The notes beneath the pieces were generated by a model that was not told the DNA's origin, did not search any database, and worked only from the letters and a program-made list of their open reading frames with translations. A stretch of 64,000 bases of DNA, from NCBI GenBank assembly GCA_007125845.1, contig SLCK01000035.1, forward strand, positions 1 to 64,000, in the 5' to 3' direction. Positions 27,548 to 37,529 of the stretch are shown here, piece by piece. The DNA comes from Gemmatimonadota bacterium. GTDB lineage: Bacteria; Gemmatimonadota; Gemmatimonadetes; Longimicrobiales; Gaopeijiaceae. A program made the position numbers and the translations under genes. Position 1 is the stretch's first letter. Each line of letters opens with the position of its first letter.

Positions 27548-29340
27548 GTGCCCTGACGGGGATATGGACTGCACTCGCGATCTCGACCCTCACGGGAAGC
27601 TCGGCCGTGGGTGGAGCCGACGGGGAGGTGACCGCCCTCCAGGTCCTTCCTTCCGCCGATCGCACGGAGGTCGTCATCGCCGTGGAGGGCAGCGTGGAAG
27701 TCCGGGACTTCACCATGGAAGGCCCGGATCGGATCGTGATCGACCTCCTCGGCGCTCGTTCCGCCCTCTCCGGAGAAGACTATCAGGAGGTGCAGCGGGG
27801 TGGCATCCAACGGGTCCGCGCGAGCCAGTATGCGGAGGACATCGTCCGGCTCGTGCTGGAAGTCGAAGTCGCGGCCGGCTACACCCTCCTCTCCGCCGAT
27901 GGGTACGTGCGGGTTTCGCTGGAGAACCCTGGCGGAGCGTTCGAGCCCTGGGAAGCCCTCAGGTCGGGCGGCACCGTCGGGCCACCGGATCGCGCGCCGG
28001 CCGCAACCCCCCCAAGCTCGGAGTCGACGGAGGCAGCCGTCTCGGTTCGTGTGCCTCGCTGGACAGGTATCGCGGCGTCGGACCTGGCCGAGCGGATCAC
28101 CGTCTCGTTCACCGACACGCCGATGCGGGACGTCCTCTTCACCTTCGCGGACTTCTCCAGCCGTTCCATCGTCCCGGGGTCCCAGGTGTCCGGGATCGTG
28201 AACGCCGAGATCCGGGACCAGCCCTGGGACATCGCACTGCAGGCGATCCTCGAATCGCATGGACTGGCCGCTCAGGAGGCGGCTTCCGGGATCATCCGGG
28301 TCGACCGTCTCGAGGATCTCACCGCCCGCGAGGACGTGGAACAGCTCACCACCAGGCCCTTCAGGGTGAACTACGCGAACGCCTCGGAGCTTCAAAGCTC
28401 GGTCGAGAGCCTGCTCAGCGACCGGGGCAGGATCTCCGTCAGCGGATCGACGAACTCCCTGGTGGTGACGGACATACCGAGGGTCCTGGACGCCGTGGAG
28501 GAGCTCGTGGAGGGGCTGGATCTCCAGACTCCCGAGATCACGATCTCGGCCCGGATCATCTTCGTGAACCGGACAGATCTCGCGGAGCTCGGCGTCACGT
28601 ACGACCTGAAGGACTCGCGAGGCAACCAGCTCAACACCCTGACTCCCGGTCAGACCGGAGACGCCGGTGCCGGCACGGACGAAACCGTGCCGGTGGGGAC
28701 GAACGTCGTCTCCCTTGGGGGCAACTCGATCGCCGCACTCGGAAACGCCAACTCTCGAGTGGTGAGTCCGTCTTTGCAGTTCCTCACCTCCCTCGTCCTC
28801 GGGCGCCACACCCTGATTAGCTTCGTCGAGGCGCTCGAATCCAGGAGCTTGAGCGAGGTGCAGGCTGCCCCGCAGGTCAGGGTGCTCGACAACCAGCAGG
28901 CGCGCATCCTGGTCGGGGAGCGCACCCCCATCCGGGTCATCGACGCCGCCGGCGGTGGGCCGGGACTCCAGGACGGCGCCTTCCCCCAGGCTACCGTGCA
29001 GATCGAGGAGACCGGGATTCTGCTCGAGGTCACGCCTCACGTCACCGCGGGCGACCTCATCCTGATGGAGCTCCGGGCTGAAAGGTCGGGACTCGAGATC
29101 CGGGAGGCGGACCTCGGGTTCGTCTTCAACACGCAGGAGGCCGTGACCCGGGTCCTCGTCGAAGACGGGGAAACGGTCGTCATCGGTGGCCTGACCGTCA
29201 CCGAGCGCGACGAGTTCCGGATTGGAATGCCCCTCCTCATGGAGCTCCCTCTCCTGGGCCGCTTCTTCCGGCATTCGCGCACGGACACCATCCAGCGAGA
29301 TCTCATGATTCTGGTCACCCCTCAGATCAACCGCCGCTGA
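27544..29340 (+). CDS. pilQ: Type IV pilus secretin PilQ
   Basis: A 598-residue outer-membrane secretin through which the pilus leaves the cell. Order: signal peptide (1-24), one AMIN domain (about 28-125, binds peptidoglycan), a Pro/Ala linker, an N0/STN domain (about 185-265, ITVSFTDTPMRDVLFTFADF), a secretin N domain (about 275-345) and the secretin domain (about 340-598) with VQAAPQVRVLDNQQARILVG-like core, TGILLEVTPHVT and VIGGLTVTERDE. PilQ often has two AMIN domains; only one is seen. ATG overlaps pilP (ATGA). Confidence 0.95.
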   Translation: MSALTGIWTALAISTLTGSSAVGGADGEVTALQVLPSADRTEVVIAVEGSVEVRDFTMEGPDRIVIDLLGARSALSGEDYQEVQRGGIQRVRASQYAEDIVRLVLEVEVAAGYTLLSADGYVRVSLENPGGAFEPWEALRSGGTVGPPDRAPAATPPSSESTEAAVSVRVPRWTGIAASDLAERITVSFTDTPMRDVLFTFADFSSRSIVPGSQVSGIVNAEIRDQPWDIALQAILESHGLAAQEAASGIIRVDRLEDLTAREDVEQLTTRPFRVNYANASELQSSVESLLSDRGRISVSGSTNSLVVTDIPRVLDAVEELVEGLDLQTPEITISARIIFVNRTDLAELGVTYDLKDSRGNQLNTLTPGQTGDAGAGTDETVPVGTNVVSLGGNSIAALGNANSRVVSPSLQFLTSLVLGRHTLISFVEALESRSLSEVQAAPQVRVLDNQQARILVGERTPIRVIDAAGGGPGLQDGAFPQATVQIEETGILLEVTPHVTAGDLILMELRAERSGLEIREADLGFVFNTQEAVTRVLVEDGETVVIGGLTVTERDEFRIGMPLLMELPLLGRFFRHSRTDTIQRDLMILVTPQINRR

Positions 29341-29361
29341 GGCCGGAGGGAAAGGGGAATC

Positions 29362-32300
29362 ATGACGAACCGACCGATGCGTCGAAGACTGCTCCTCTAC
29401 GGGCTCCTCACCGGACTCTTCGTGTGGGGCTGCGATGGGCACAACCTCTTCGGTCCCGGCGTCGGGGTCGGGCCCCAGATCTTGGACTTCAGGCTTCCCC
29501 CCTCGGTGGACTCGGGGGAGGACCTCGGGGTCGGGGTGCGCGTATCGGGTCTGACCGCCATCGATTCGATCATGGTCCGCGCCCAGGTGGGCGACTTCCT
29601 GGAGCGGGAGGTGTCTGTGCCGAGCTCCGGGGGCCAGGACGCGAACGAGGAGTTCGTCTTCCGGATTCCCGAGGTCATCACGGACACGATCGTCACTGTC
29701 TCGGTCCAGGCGGCGGACAACCACGGGAATCTGAGTCGCGTGGTGGAGGGGCAGTTGCGCGCTTTCGATCGAGCTCCGCCTTCGGTCCAGGTCTCCTTCT
29801 CACCCTCCGTTGTCGGTTTGGGCCATGGGATGGAGGTGACGGTGGAGTCCGAGGACAACATCGGGCTGGCCGAGGTGGGATTCCGCATCCTTTCTCAGGA
29901 CGGAGACACGATCACCGAAGGATCGGAGTCGGTGGCGGGACAGGCGGTGCAAACCGTCTTCCCCTACACGGTTCCCGAGGATCTCGAGCTGGCGGAGTAC
30001 ACGGTCGAAGGGTTCGCACGGGATCTGGAGGGCAACCGGAGCTCCACGGTCGCGTCCGAGGCGCTGACGATCGTCTTCATCGACGAGGAGCCGCCCATGG
30101 TCACGATCCTCCAGCCTGCCCCGAACGCCCAGATCATGATCGGCGTTCCGCTCGAGATGCGGTTCCGGGCGCAGGACAACGATGCGGTCCAGCACATTCG
30201 CATCGAGGGCGTCGCGCTCCGAGGAGACCCGGATCTGGGGACGGACCACGTCGTCGCCCGCTACGAGCCGTGGGACTTCGAACTGGTGGATCCGTCCGCC
30301 GATACCACGCTCACTCGCTTCCTGATTCCCATCGAGGAGGCCGAGGACGAGGAGCCGGTGGAGGAGGAGGTTGCGATCATCGTGACGGTGACCGACCGCC
30401 AGGGGAACGTGGGAGTCGATACGCTCCGCGTGCAGCTCACCGCCGACCCGCCGACGATCCAGATTCAGGAACCGACTGCCGGAAGTGGACTTCCCTTGGG
30501 GGATTCGGTCCTGGTCCGAGCGCACCTGCAAGACGCGGAAGGAATCGTGCGTGTCACGTACGATGGGGTCGCCCATCGGGGGGATCGCGACCTGGGCACG
30601 CACCAGATGGTCCAGCGGTTCCAGCCGCGTACGGTGGACTTCGATCCGCCGAAGACGGACACGACCCTGGTCCGTTACCTGCAACCGACGGGGGATCCGA
30701 TCTCGGAAGACATCTTCATCCGGGTCGTCGTTCGGGACGACCTCGGACAGGTGTCGCGGGACTCCGTGGCAGTCACGGTGGGTGGACCGAGCGTGGAGGT
30801 GCCCGATCTCGATACGGGGGACACCGTCGCGGGCGGCCAGACGATGCAGATTCGCGTCCTCGCGGCCGATCCCACCGGAGTCGAGCTTGTGGAGGTCCAG
30901 CTCTCGGGCGTACACGAGGAGACCTTGACCGAGAGCGCGTTCCCCGGCCAGGACCCCACCTCGGTCGAGGTCGTCTTCGACTTCACGGTACCGGAGGACG
31001 TGACGGGGACCCTCGAGCTCCGCGCGAGGGCCAGGAACGAAAGCGGAATCTATGGTCACGCCCCCGTCGTGGCGCTGCAGGTCGTGGATGAGGCGGAGCT
31101 CGATACCACTCCCCCCGAGGTCCGCATCCTCGTGGAGCCGCAGGGAGCCTCCGGAGATCCGAGCCGCGTCGAGACGTCGGACCCGATCCGGGTGAGCGTG
31201 AGCGCGCGAGACAACAGCGGCGGGACCGGCATTCGGAGAGCGGGGTACACGGTCCGGGCCGTGCGTCGTCACGACCCCGCCGACACCCTCTGGGTCAGCC
31301 AGGTTCACGAGACGGCGCAGGGCGTGGGGAGCACGGTGACCCGGGTCTTCGATCCCACGATGCTGTCGCACTTCCAGGACTCCGGCGGCGAACCCTTCTA
31401 CGATCCGGCGAACCGCCCCGACACCCTCGATCTGGACTTCTTCGGCTGGGCCGAAGACGCGGCGATCGACGCAGACGAGCAACCGGCTCCGAACTGCGCG
31501 GCCGCGGTCTCCGCGGATGCCTTCCAGCAACTCACCTGCGAGACGATCTCGGTCGGACCGGATCAACTCACGGTTGCGGAGAGCGAGGACGGACAACGAA
31601 TCACGGTCGCGGTGGTGTCGGGCCGCACCGTGCTCCTGCGGGACGGAGGGTCGATCGCCGACGCGGTGGTGCACGACGACGAGCGGCTTCTCATCCTGTC
31701 GAACATCGGCCTGAACCGCCTGGAGCTCTTCGATCTGCGTCCTGAAGTCCTGGATTTCCGCGAGAACACGATCGCGGTCGGCTCCCAGCCATGGGGCCTC
31801 ACCTTCGACCACGCGACCCAGGACATCCTCTATGTGGCGAACTCGGGTGCGACGAACATCTCACAGGTGGACGTCGTCTCCGAGACCGAGGTAGACCGGA
31901 TCTCGACGCCCAACACGATACTGTGGGAGGTCGAGCAGGACGGGCCCACCTTCAACCGGACCTTCTTCGACTTCTCGGACCGACCGCAATTCATCGCTCA
32001 GGACTCCGAGGGGTGGTTCGTGTTCTCGACCCGACCCACCGGCACCGCGCCCGACGGCACGATCCGACTCGGGGAGTTCCTTGGCCCCGACATGGCGGTT
32101 CGCCTCGTCACCGATCACAGCCTCCTCCTCGACGTGGATCCCGGTGAGGATCGTTGGGCGATCGCGCAGGTGGACTTCATGCGCACGGAGAACGTCCCGG
32201 GGATCGTGGCTGAGACGCACCTGCCAGGAGACATGGGCGATATCCGGGAATCGGCGGTTCACGACGGATTCGAGGCCCCGAGGGCGGCTGTGGAGGACCT

Positions 32301-33012
32301 GCGCGGGCAGCTCGCGGGATCGGTGCACGATCTCTTCCTTCCCGAGGTGTCGAGGGGTGGATGGGACGTGGAGGCCGTCGGTCTTTCGGACACCACCTTC
32401 ATCGCCCACTCCCAGGATCGGAGCGCGGTGGTCGTCGGCGAGGGGGCCACGGCGCCCACCGGCCGGATCTTCTACTGGCGGGCGGCGGAGAAGTCATTCA
32501 CCCGGGTCACCACCGTGAGCGACCTGACGGGGAACGTGAGCGAACGCGTCCTCGGGGTGGCGTCGAATCAGGACGGGCAACTCAGCGTCGGCCGGGGGCT
32601 CTTCGCGACGTACTTCTTCAACCCCTTGCTGGGTCTGGAAGGGGAGATCCCGATCCAGCCGGGTGGCGGTGGAGTGGCGCTTCATCCGCTCCATTCGGGC
32701 GGTCCCCTCGACGCCTCGCCGGAGGTGAGCCTCGCCTTCGTTCCGGTGGGAGAGGGAACCATCGAGATTCACGGCACGCGCAACTTCCAACTGCTTGGAC
32801 GTGCGTACATCCGCGACACGATGGTCGGTCCGGTCCGGGCAACCCTGCCCTTCGCGGGCGAGAACGATGCCGCGTGCGGGCCGGCCCCGGTGAACTTCCT
32901 CGATCCGGCTGTCCCCGACGACTGCATCGTGGTGAAGCTTTCGGGGCCGACCGAGGCCGGGGGGGTGCTGGTCGTGGACATTACGAAGGCCGATGTTCTG
33001 CGGGAGCAGTAG
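29362..33012 (+). CDS. Large predicted surface lipoprotein, Ig-like repeats plus propeller-like region
   Basis: A 1216-residue exported protein I cannot assign to a named family. The N-terminus has a signal sequence with lipobox FVWGC (Cys 24). Residues 35-620 are a chain of Ig-like beta-sandwich units (for example DRAPPSVQVSFSPSVVG, EEPPMVTILQPAPNAQIM, DTTPPEVRILVEP); two adjacent units share a module with GVAxRGDxDLGT and TTLxRxL at nt 30196-30330 and 30544-30690. Residues about 720-1200 look like a YncE-type beta-propeller (IAVGSQPWGLTFDHATQDIL, then YVANSGATNISQVDV). It starts 22 nt after pilQ and is the last gene of the run. Possible pilus-associated adhesin; that role is inference. Confidence 0.75.
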   Translation: MTNRPMRRRLLLYGLLTGLFVWGCDGHNLFGPGVGVGPQILDFRLPPSVDSGEDLGVGVRVSGLTAIDSIMVRAQVGDFLEREVSVPSSGGQDANEEFVFRIPEVITDTIVTVSVQAADNHGNLSRVVEGQLRAFDRAPPSVQVSFSPSVVGLGHGMEVTVESEDNIGLAEVGFRILSQDGDTITEGSESVAGQAVQTVFPYTVPEDLELAEYTVEGFARDLEGNRSSTVASEALTIVFIDEEPPMVTILQPAPNAQIMIGVPLEMRFRAQDNDAVQHIRIEGVALRGDPDLGTDHVVARYEPWDFELVDPSADTTLTRFLIPIEEAEDEEPVEEEVAIIVTVTDRQGNVGVDTLRVQLTADPPTIQIQEPTAGSGLPLGDSVLVRAHLQDAEGIVRVTYDGVAHRGDRDLGTHQMVQRFQPRTVDFDPPKTDTTLVRYLQPTGDPISEDIFIRVVVRDDLGQVSRDSVAVTVGGPSVEVPDLDTGDTVAGGQTMQIRVLAADPTGVELVEVQLSGVHEETLTESAFPGQDPTSVEVVFDFTVPEDVTGTLELRARARNESGIYGHAPVVALQVVDEAELDTTPPEVRILVEPQGASGDPSRVETSDPIRVSVSARDNSGGTGIRRAGYTVRAVRRHDPADTLWVSQVHETAQGVGSTVTRVFDPTMLSHFQDSGGEPFYDPANRPDTLDLDFFGWAEDAAIDADEQPAPNCAAAVSADAFQQLTCETISVGPDQLTVAESEDGQRITVAVVSGRTVLLRDGGSIADAVVHDDERLLILSNIGLNRLELFDLRPEVLDFRENTIAVGSQPWGLTFDHATQDILYVANSGATNISQVDVVSETEVDRISTPNTILWEVEQDGPTFNRTFFDFSDRPQFIAQDSEGWFVFSTRPTGTAPDGTIRLGEFLGPDMAVRLVTDHSLLLDVDPGEDRWAIAQVDFMRTENVPGIVAETHLPGDMGDIRESAVHDGFEAPRAAVEDLRGQLAGSVHDLFLPEVSRGGWDVEAVGLSDTTFIAHSQDRSAVVVGEGATAPTGRIFYWRAAEKSFTRVTTVSDLTGNVSERVLGVASNQDGQLSVGRGLFATYFFNPLLGLEGEIPIQPGGGGVALHPLHSGGPLDASPEVSLAFVPVGEGTIEIHGTRNFQLLGRAYIRDTMVGPVRATLPFAGENDAACGPAPVNFLDPAVPDDCIVVKLSGPTEAGGVLVVDITKADVLREQ

Positions 33013-33168
33013 CGGCGCTCCTCCAGCCGCCTGGCCCCCGGCTTCGTGCTCCGGGCGAGGGCACCGGCGATGCCCGGTCTGGACACGCTCCGGACCGGGC
33101 GTCACCTTACGGGGCTTCGATGGCGGTCCCATGTCCGGACTCCGGCTCAGCCTCCTCCCCACAAATCC

Positions 33169-34389
33169 ATGACGCTCCTCCGCACCCTCTCCTTCCGCAC
33201 CGCCGGGGAATCCCACGGCAGGGCGCTGACGGCCCTGATCGAGGGAATCCCGGCAGGACTCTCCCTCGAGATGGATCGGGACGTGGATCCGGAGCTCTTG
33301 CGCCGGCAGGGGGGGTACGGACGTGGCAGGCGCATGCAGATCGAGTCGGATCGCGCGGATCTGCTCTCCGGGGTGCGTCTTGGAGAGACCCTGGGTTCGC
33401 CGATCAGCATGCTGATCCACAATCGAGACTGGGAGAACTGGACCACGGCGATGAGCCCGCTCCCTCCCGACCCGGACGAGAATCCGAAGGCCCTGCGCCC
33501 GATGTACCTTCCTCGTCCAGGGCACGCCGATCTGGTCGGGGTCCTCAAGTACGATCGGCGCGACACGCGGGACATTCTCGAGCGGGCGAGCGCGAGGGAA
33601 ACGGCCGCCCGGGTGGCGTGTGCCGCTGTGGCTCGGCGCCTCCTCGCCGAGTTCGGCATCCAGGTGGGGAGCTACGTCCGATCGATCGGGGATGTGGAGG
33701 CCCGGCCCATCGAGTCCCTGCCGGAAGATCTGAACGCGGCTGCGGACGCCTCCCCCGTGCGGACTCTCGACGAGGAAGCTGGCGAGCGAATGATGCGGGC
33801 GATCGACCACGCGAAGGAGGTCGGCGACACCCTCGGAGGAGTGTTCGAGGTCGTGGCGACCGGGCTGCCCGTCGGGCTGGGTAGCCACGTGACCTGGGAC
33901 CGGAAGCTCGACGGACGGCTGGCGGGAGCGATGATGTCGATCCAGGCGATCAAGGGCGTCGAGATCGGCCTCGGCTTCGAGGGAGCCCGACGCCTCGGCT
34001 CGCGCGTCCACGATCCGATCGTCCGGGACGACGTGGCGGACCGAGCCGGAGGTTTCGCCCGCTCGTCGAATGGCGCGGGGGGCCTGGAGGGTGGCGTCAC
34101 GACCGGAGAGCCCCTGGTGGTGCGTGGAGCGATGAAGCCCATTTCGACTCTTCTCAAGCGGAGACTTCCCTCGGTCGATCTCAGGGATGGGAGCGTTCAC
34201 GAGGCTGCCACCGAGCGAAGCGACGTATGCGCGGTGCCCGCGGCCGCGGTGGTCGGGGAGGCGATGGTAGCGCTCGTCCTCGCGGACGCCTTTCTCGAGA
34301 AGTTCGGGGGGGATTCCCTGACCGAGATGCGCCGGAACTTCGACGGGTACCTCGCGTACCTGTCCGAGCGAGGCTGGGGGGAGCGCTAA
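33169..34389 (+). CDS. aroC: Chorismate synthase
   Basis: Last step of the shikimate pathway: EPSP to chorismate, using reduced FMN. A 406-residue protein with all family signatures: FRTAGESHGRALTALIEGIP, QGGYGRGRRM, GETLGSPISMLIHNRDW, the RPGHADLVGVLKYDRRD motif and ARETAARVA, and DVCAVPAAAVVGEAMVALVL near the C-terminus. The ATG at 33169 gives the usual short N-terminus, though no good ribosome site precedes it. The next gene, aroK, starts 8 nt later and works two steps earlier in the pathway. Confidence 0.96.
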   Translation: MTLLRTLSFRTAGESHGRALTALIEGIPAGLSLEMDRDVDPELLRRQGGYGRGRRMQIESDRADLLSGVRLGETLGSPISMLIHNRDWENWTTAMSPLPPDPDENPKALRPMYLPRPGHADLVGVLKYDRRDTRDILERASARETAARVACAAVARRLLAEFGIQVGSYVRSIGDVEARPIESLPEDLNAAADASPVRTLDEEAGERMMRAIDHAKEVGDTLGGVFEVVATGLPVGLGSHVTWDRKLDGRLAGAMMSIQAIKGVEIGLGFEGARRLGSRVHDPIVRDDVADRAGGFARSSNGAGGLEGGVTTGEPLVVRGAMKPISTLLKRRLPSVDLRDGSVHEAATERSDVCAVPAAAVVGEAMVALVLADAFLEKFGGDSLTEMRRNFDGYLAYLSERGWGER

Positions 34390-34397
34390 CGCGTCCG

Positions 34398-34985
34398 ATG
34401 CCTTCCTCCGATGCCCAGGACGGAGACTCCGAGGTCGGAGAACCTGCGGCCGGCTTCCGGCGAATCCTTCTGGTCGGATTCATGGGAAGCGGGAAGAGCA
34501 CCATCGGCCCGCTTCTGGCCCGCGAGTTGTCCTGGCGCTTCGTCGATCTGGACGAAGCGGTGGAGCGGACAGCGGGCCGGTCGATCCCCGAGATCTTCCG
34601 GGAGGACGGAGAAGCGGCCTTCCGTGAGATGGAGGCGGGTGAGGCTGAGCGGCAGCTCGTGGAAGACGGGGTCGTGCTTGCTTCCGGCGGCGGGTGGCCC
34701 TGTTTCCCTGGAAGGATGGAGGCGCTTCCGGAAGGCACCCTTTCGATCTGGCTGGAAGTGCCGCCGGAGGTCGCGCTGGAAAGGACCACCGGTGATGAAG
34801 CCGAGCGGCCCCTCCTCACGGTGCCGGATCCCTTGCGTCGAGCGAAGGAGCTTCTCGCAGCGAGGGAGCCGTATTACCGGGCCGCCCATTGGTGGGTCGA
34901 CACCGCTCGACGGACGCCCGAAGAGCTGGTGAAGCGTTTGATCGAGAATTTGCGTAGGGACCTGGAGCGGCCCCTTCGAGACTGA
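34398..34985 (+). CDS. aroK: Shikimate kinase
   Basis: Phosphorylates shikimate at the 3-hydroxyl with ATP. A 195-residue P-loop kinase: Walker A LVGFMGSGKSTIG, shikimate-binding FVDLDEAVERTAGRSIPEIF, the GGGW motif SGGGWPCF (usual form GGG), and the lid ERPLL with the adenine-side AREPYYRAA. An N-terminal extension of about 20 residues (SSDAQDGDSEVGEP) has no counterpart in E. coli AroK. ATG at 34398, in the aroC operon. Confidence 0.95.
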   Translation: MPSSDAQDGDSEVGEPAAGFRRILLVGFMGSGKSTIGPLLARELSWRFVDLDEAVERTAGRSIPEIFREDGEAAFREMEAGEAERQLVEDGVVLASGGGWPCFPGRMEALPEGTLSIWLEVPPEVALERTTGDEAERPLLTVPDPLRRAKELLAAREPYYRAAHWWVDTARRTPEELVKRLIENLRRDLERPLRD

Positions 34986-35021
34986 CCTCGGGGGCCTTTT
35001 CTCATTTCGGTTCGGAGCGGT

Positions 35022-37529
35022 ATGGCGAAGGGCAACGGAAAGAATCGGCGACAGCTCGTGATCGTGGAGTCACCCGCGAAGGCCCGTACCATCAGCCGGT
35101 ATCTGGGTCGCGGGTACGATGTGGCTGCCTCGGTGGGCCATGTGCGCGATCTCCCGAAGAAGGAGCTCGGAGTGGACGTGGAGAAGGGCTTCGAGCCGAA
35201 GTACGTCACGATTCGAGGGAAGGGGAAGGTTCTCACCGACCTCAAGAAAAAGGCCGGGAAGGTGGCGTCCGTGATCCTGGCGACCGATCCGGATCGCGAG
35301 GGAGAGGCGATCGCCTTTCACGTGGCCGACTACCTCGGACTCAAGGACGACCCGGAACGATTCCGCAGGGTGGAGTTTCGCGAGATCACCAAGAAAGCGG
35401 TGGAGAGGGCGCTCGAGTCGCACGGGTCGCTCGACATGAAGAAGGTCGAGGCACAGCAGGCCAGGCGAATCCTCGACAGGCTGGTGGGTTACCAGGTCTC
35501 GCCCTTCCTGTGGAAGCCAATCCGGCCGGGCCTTTCCGCCGGTCGGGTCCAGACCGTGGCGCTCCGCCTGGTCTGTGAGCGCGAGGACGAGATCAAGCGG
35601 TTCATTGCGGAGGAGTACTGGTCGATCACGGCCCACCTGGAAAAGGACGGCCACAGCTTCGATGCCGCGTTGCGAAGGATCGACGGCGAGGCCTTCACCC
35701 TCGGGGACGAGTCTGAGGCGACGCGGGTGGTCGAGGACGTTGAGGGACTCCCCTTTCGCGCCACGGAGGTGAAGCGGAGGGAGAGGAGGCGGAACGCGCC
35801 GGCACCCTTTACCACGTCGACGCTCCAGCAGGAAGCGGCCAAGCGCCTTCGCTTCTCCGCTCGCCGGACGATGGGCTCGGCGCAGAGGCTCTACGAAGGG
35901 GTCGAGGTCGGCCACCGGGGGCTCATCGGTCTGATTACCTATATGAGGACCGACTCGACCCGGGTCTCTCCCGAAGCCGTCGAGGGGGCTCGCCGGTGGG
36001 TGGAGGGTGAGTTTGGAAAGAAGTACATCCCATCCTCCCCGCGTCTCTGGGGAGGGAACAAGCAGAAGGGGGCCCAGGAGGCCCACGAGGCGATCCGGCC
36101 GGCGGACCCCACGCTGCACCCGGACGAGGCGAGCCAGTATCTGGAGGATTCCGAGGCGCGCCTATACGAGCTGATCTGGCTCAGGTTCGTAGCCAGTCAG
36201 ATGGAACCGACGGTGTACGACACCACGACCGCGGATTTCGAGCTGGAAGGCTCCGGCGGCCGGCGTTACTTGTTTCGGGCGACGGGGTCGGTGATCAAGT
36301 TCGACGGGTTCGCGCGCCTCTACCAAGAAGCGATGGAGGCGGGCGACCCCCGTCGGCAGGACGACCTCGATCCACTTCCCGAGCTCGCCGAAGGCGACAC
36401 GCCCGAACTCGAGTCGCTGGAGCCCAAGCAGCACTTCACCCAGCCCCCGCCCCGCTTCTCCGAGGCAAGCCTGGTCAAGGAGCTCGAAGAGCAGGGGATC
36501 GGGCGTCCTTCCACGTACGCGCAGATCCTCACCACCATCCGCGACCGGGGGTATGTGGAGCTGGAGGACCGTCGCTTCGTGCCCACTCCGCTCGGAGACA
36601 CCGTCGCGAAGCTCCTGGTCCGGGTGTTCCCCAACCTTTTCGATCCCGAGTTCACCTCCCGGATGGAGGGCGAGCTCGATCGGGTGGAGGTCGGGGAGGT
36701 CGATTGGCGTCAGGTCCTGGAGGAGTTCTATCCCTCATTCCAGGAGCGACTGGAAGTCGGCAAAGCCTCTTCCGAGGAGATCGTAAAGGAGATCCTGGCG
36801 GCGGAGGGGGAGATGTGCGAGAAGTGCGGGAGCCCGATGCTGGTCAAGTGGAATCGGTACGGGCGATTTCTCGGATGCTCTGTCTATCCGGAGTGCCGGA
36901 GCACCCGGTCGATCGATGGACCCGGAGACCTCGCCGAGGACCAGGAGCTGGGGACGGATCCCGACTCGGGAAAGCCAGTCTTCGTGAAGGACGGCCCTTA
37001 CGGCCCCTACGTCCAGCTCGGTGAGCCGGTCGAGGGGGAAGGGAAGCCGCGCCGAGCGAGCCTTCCGGATGGGAAGGACCCGGGTGAGGTGGATCTGGAC
37101 TATGCCCTCCGGCTTCTCTCCCTTCCTCGCAGCCTCGGCTCGGATCCGAAGTCGGGCAAGGAAGTGACTGCCGGTCTCGGGCGATACGGCCCCTATGTGC
37201 ATCGCGGGGGTACGTATCGGAACCTGGCCGACGAGGAGCAGCTCTTCTCCGTGACGCTCGAGGAGGCGCTCGAGCTGCTCGCCACGAAGCAGGGGCCGGC
37301 GGTTCTCAAGGAGCTTGGCGAGCACCCTCGGTCGGGTACGCCCCTCCGCATCCTGGACGGCCGGTACGGTCCCTATGTCACGGACGGGGAGGTCAACGCG
37401 AGCCTGCCGAAGGGAGCGGATCCCCAGTCGATCATCCTCGAGGAGGCGGTCGAGCTGCTGGCGAAGGCCGCTGCGCGCGGAAAGGGTCGCAAGCGTCGAT
37501 CCTCCAGGAGGAAGAAGAAGGGTGGCTGA
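35022..37529 (+). CDS. topA: DNA topoisomerase I
   Basis: Type IA enzyme that relaxes negative supercoils. 835 residues: Toprim domain (about 6-120, IVESPAKARTISRYLG and ATDPDREGEAIAFHVA), core with the active-site Tyr at about 307 in TYMRTDSTRVS, one C4 zinc ribbon (CEKCGSPM...CSVYPEC, about 605-632), then three C-terminal repeats each with SGKPV/SGKEV/SGTPL followed by GPYVxxG. The C-terminus is Arg/Lys-rich. It overlaps trmFO by 8 nt, as the first gene of a topA-trmFO-xerC-hslVU run. Confidence 0.97.
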   Translation: MAKGNGKNRRQLVIVESPAKARTISRYLGRGYDVAASVGHVRDLPKKELGVDVEKGFEPKYVTIRGKGKVLTDLKKKAGKVASVILATDPDREGEAIAFHVADYLGLKDDPERFRRVEFREITKKAVERALESHGSLDMKKVEAQQARRILDRLVGYQVSPFLWKPIRPGLSAGRVQTVALRLVCEREDEIKRFIAEEYWSITAHLEKDGHSFDAALRRIDGEAFTLGDESEATRVVEDVEGLPFRATEVKRRERRRNAPAPFTTSTLQQEAAKRLRFSARRTMGSAQRLYEGVEVGHRGLIGLITYMRTDSTRVSPEAVEGARRWVEGEFGKKYIPSSPRLWGGNKQKGAQEAHEAIRPADPTLHPDEASQYLEDSEARLYELIWLRFVASQMEPTVYDTTTADFELEGSGGRRYLFRATGSVIKFDGFARLYQEAMEAGDPRRQDDLDPLPELAEGDTPELESLEPKQHFTQPPPRFSEASLVKELEEQGIGRPSTYAQILTTIRDRGYVELEDRRFVPTPLGDTVAKLLVRVFPNLFDPEFTSRMEGELDRVEVGEVDWRQVLEEFYPSFQERLEVGKASSEEIVKEILAAEGEMCEKCGSPMLVKWNRYGRFLGCSVYPECRSTRSIDGPGDLAEDQELGTDPDSGKPVFVKDGPYGPYVQLGEPVEGEGKPRRASLPDGKDPGEVDLDYALRLLSLPRSLGSDPKSGKEVTAGLGRYGPYVHRGGTYRNLADEEQLFSVTLEEALELLATKQGPAVLKELGEHPRSGTPLRILDGRYGPYVTDGEVNASLPKGADPQSIILEEAVELLAKAAARGKGRKRRSSRRKKKGG

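Noticed and set aside
18850-29724. Very long minus-strand open frames (for example 18850-20922 and 27529-29724) opposite the pilus genes
   Set aside because: They are Arg/Pro/Ser/His-rich, lack recognisable domains and ribosome sites, and lie opposite well-supported pil genes. High GC makes such antisense frames expected.
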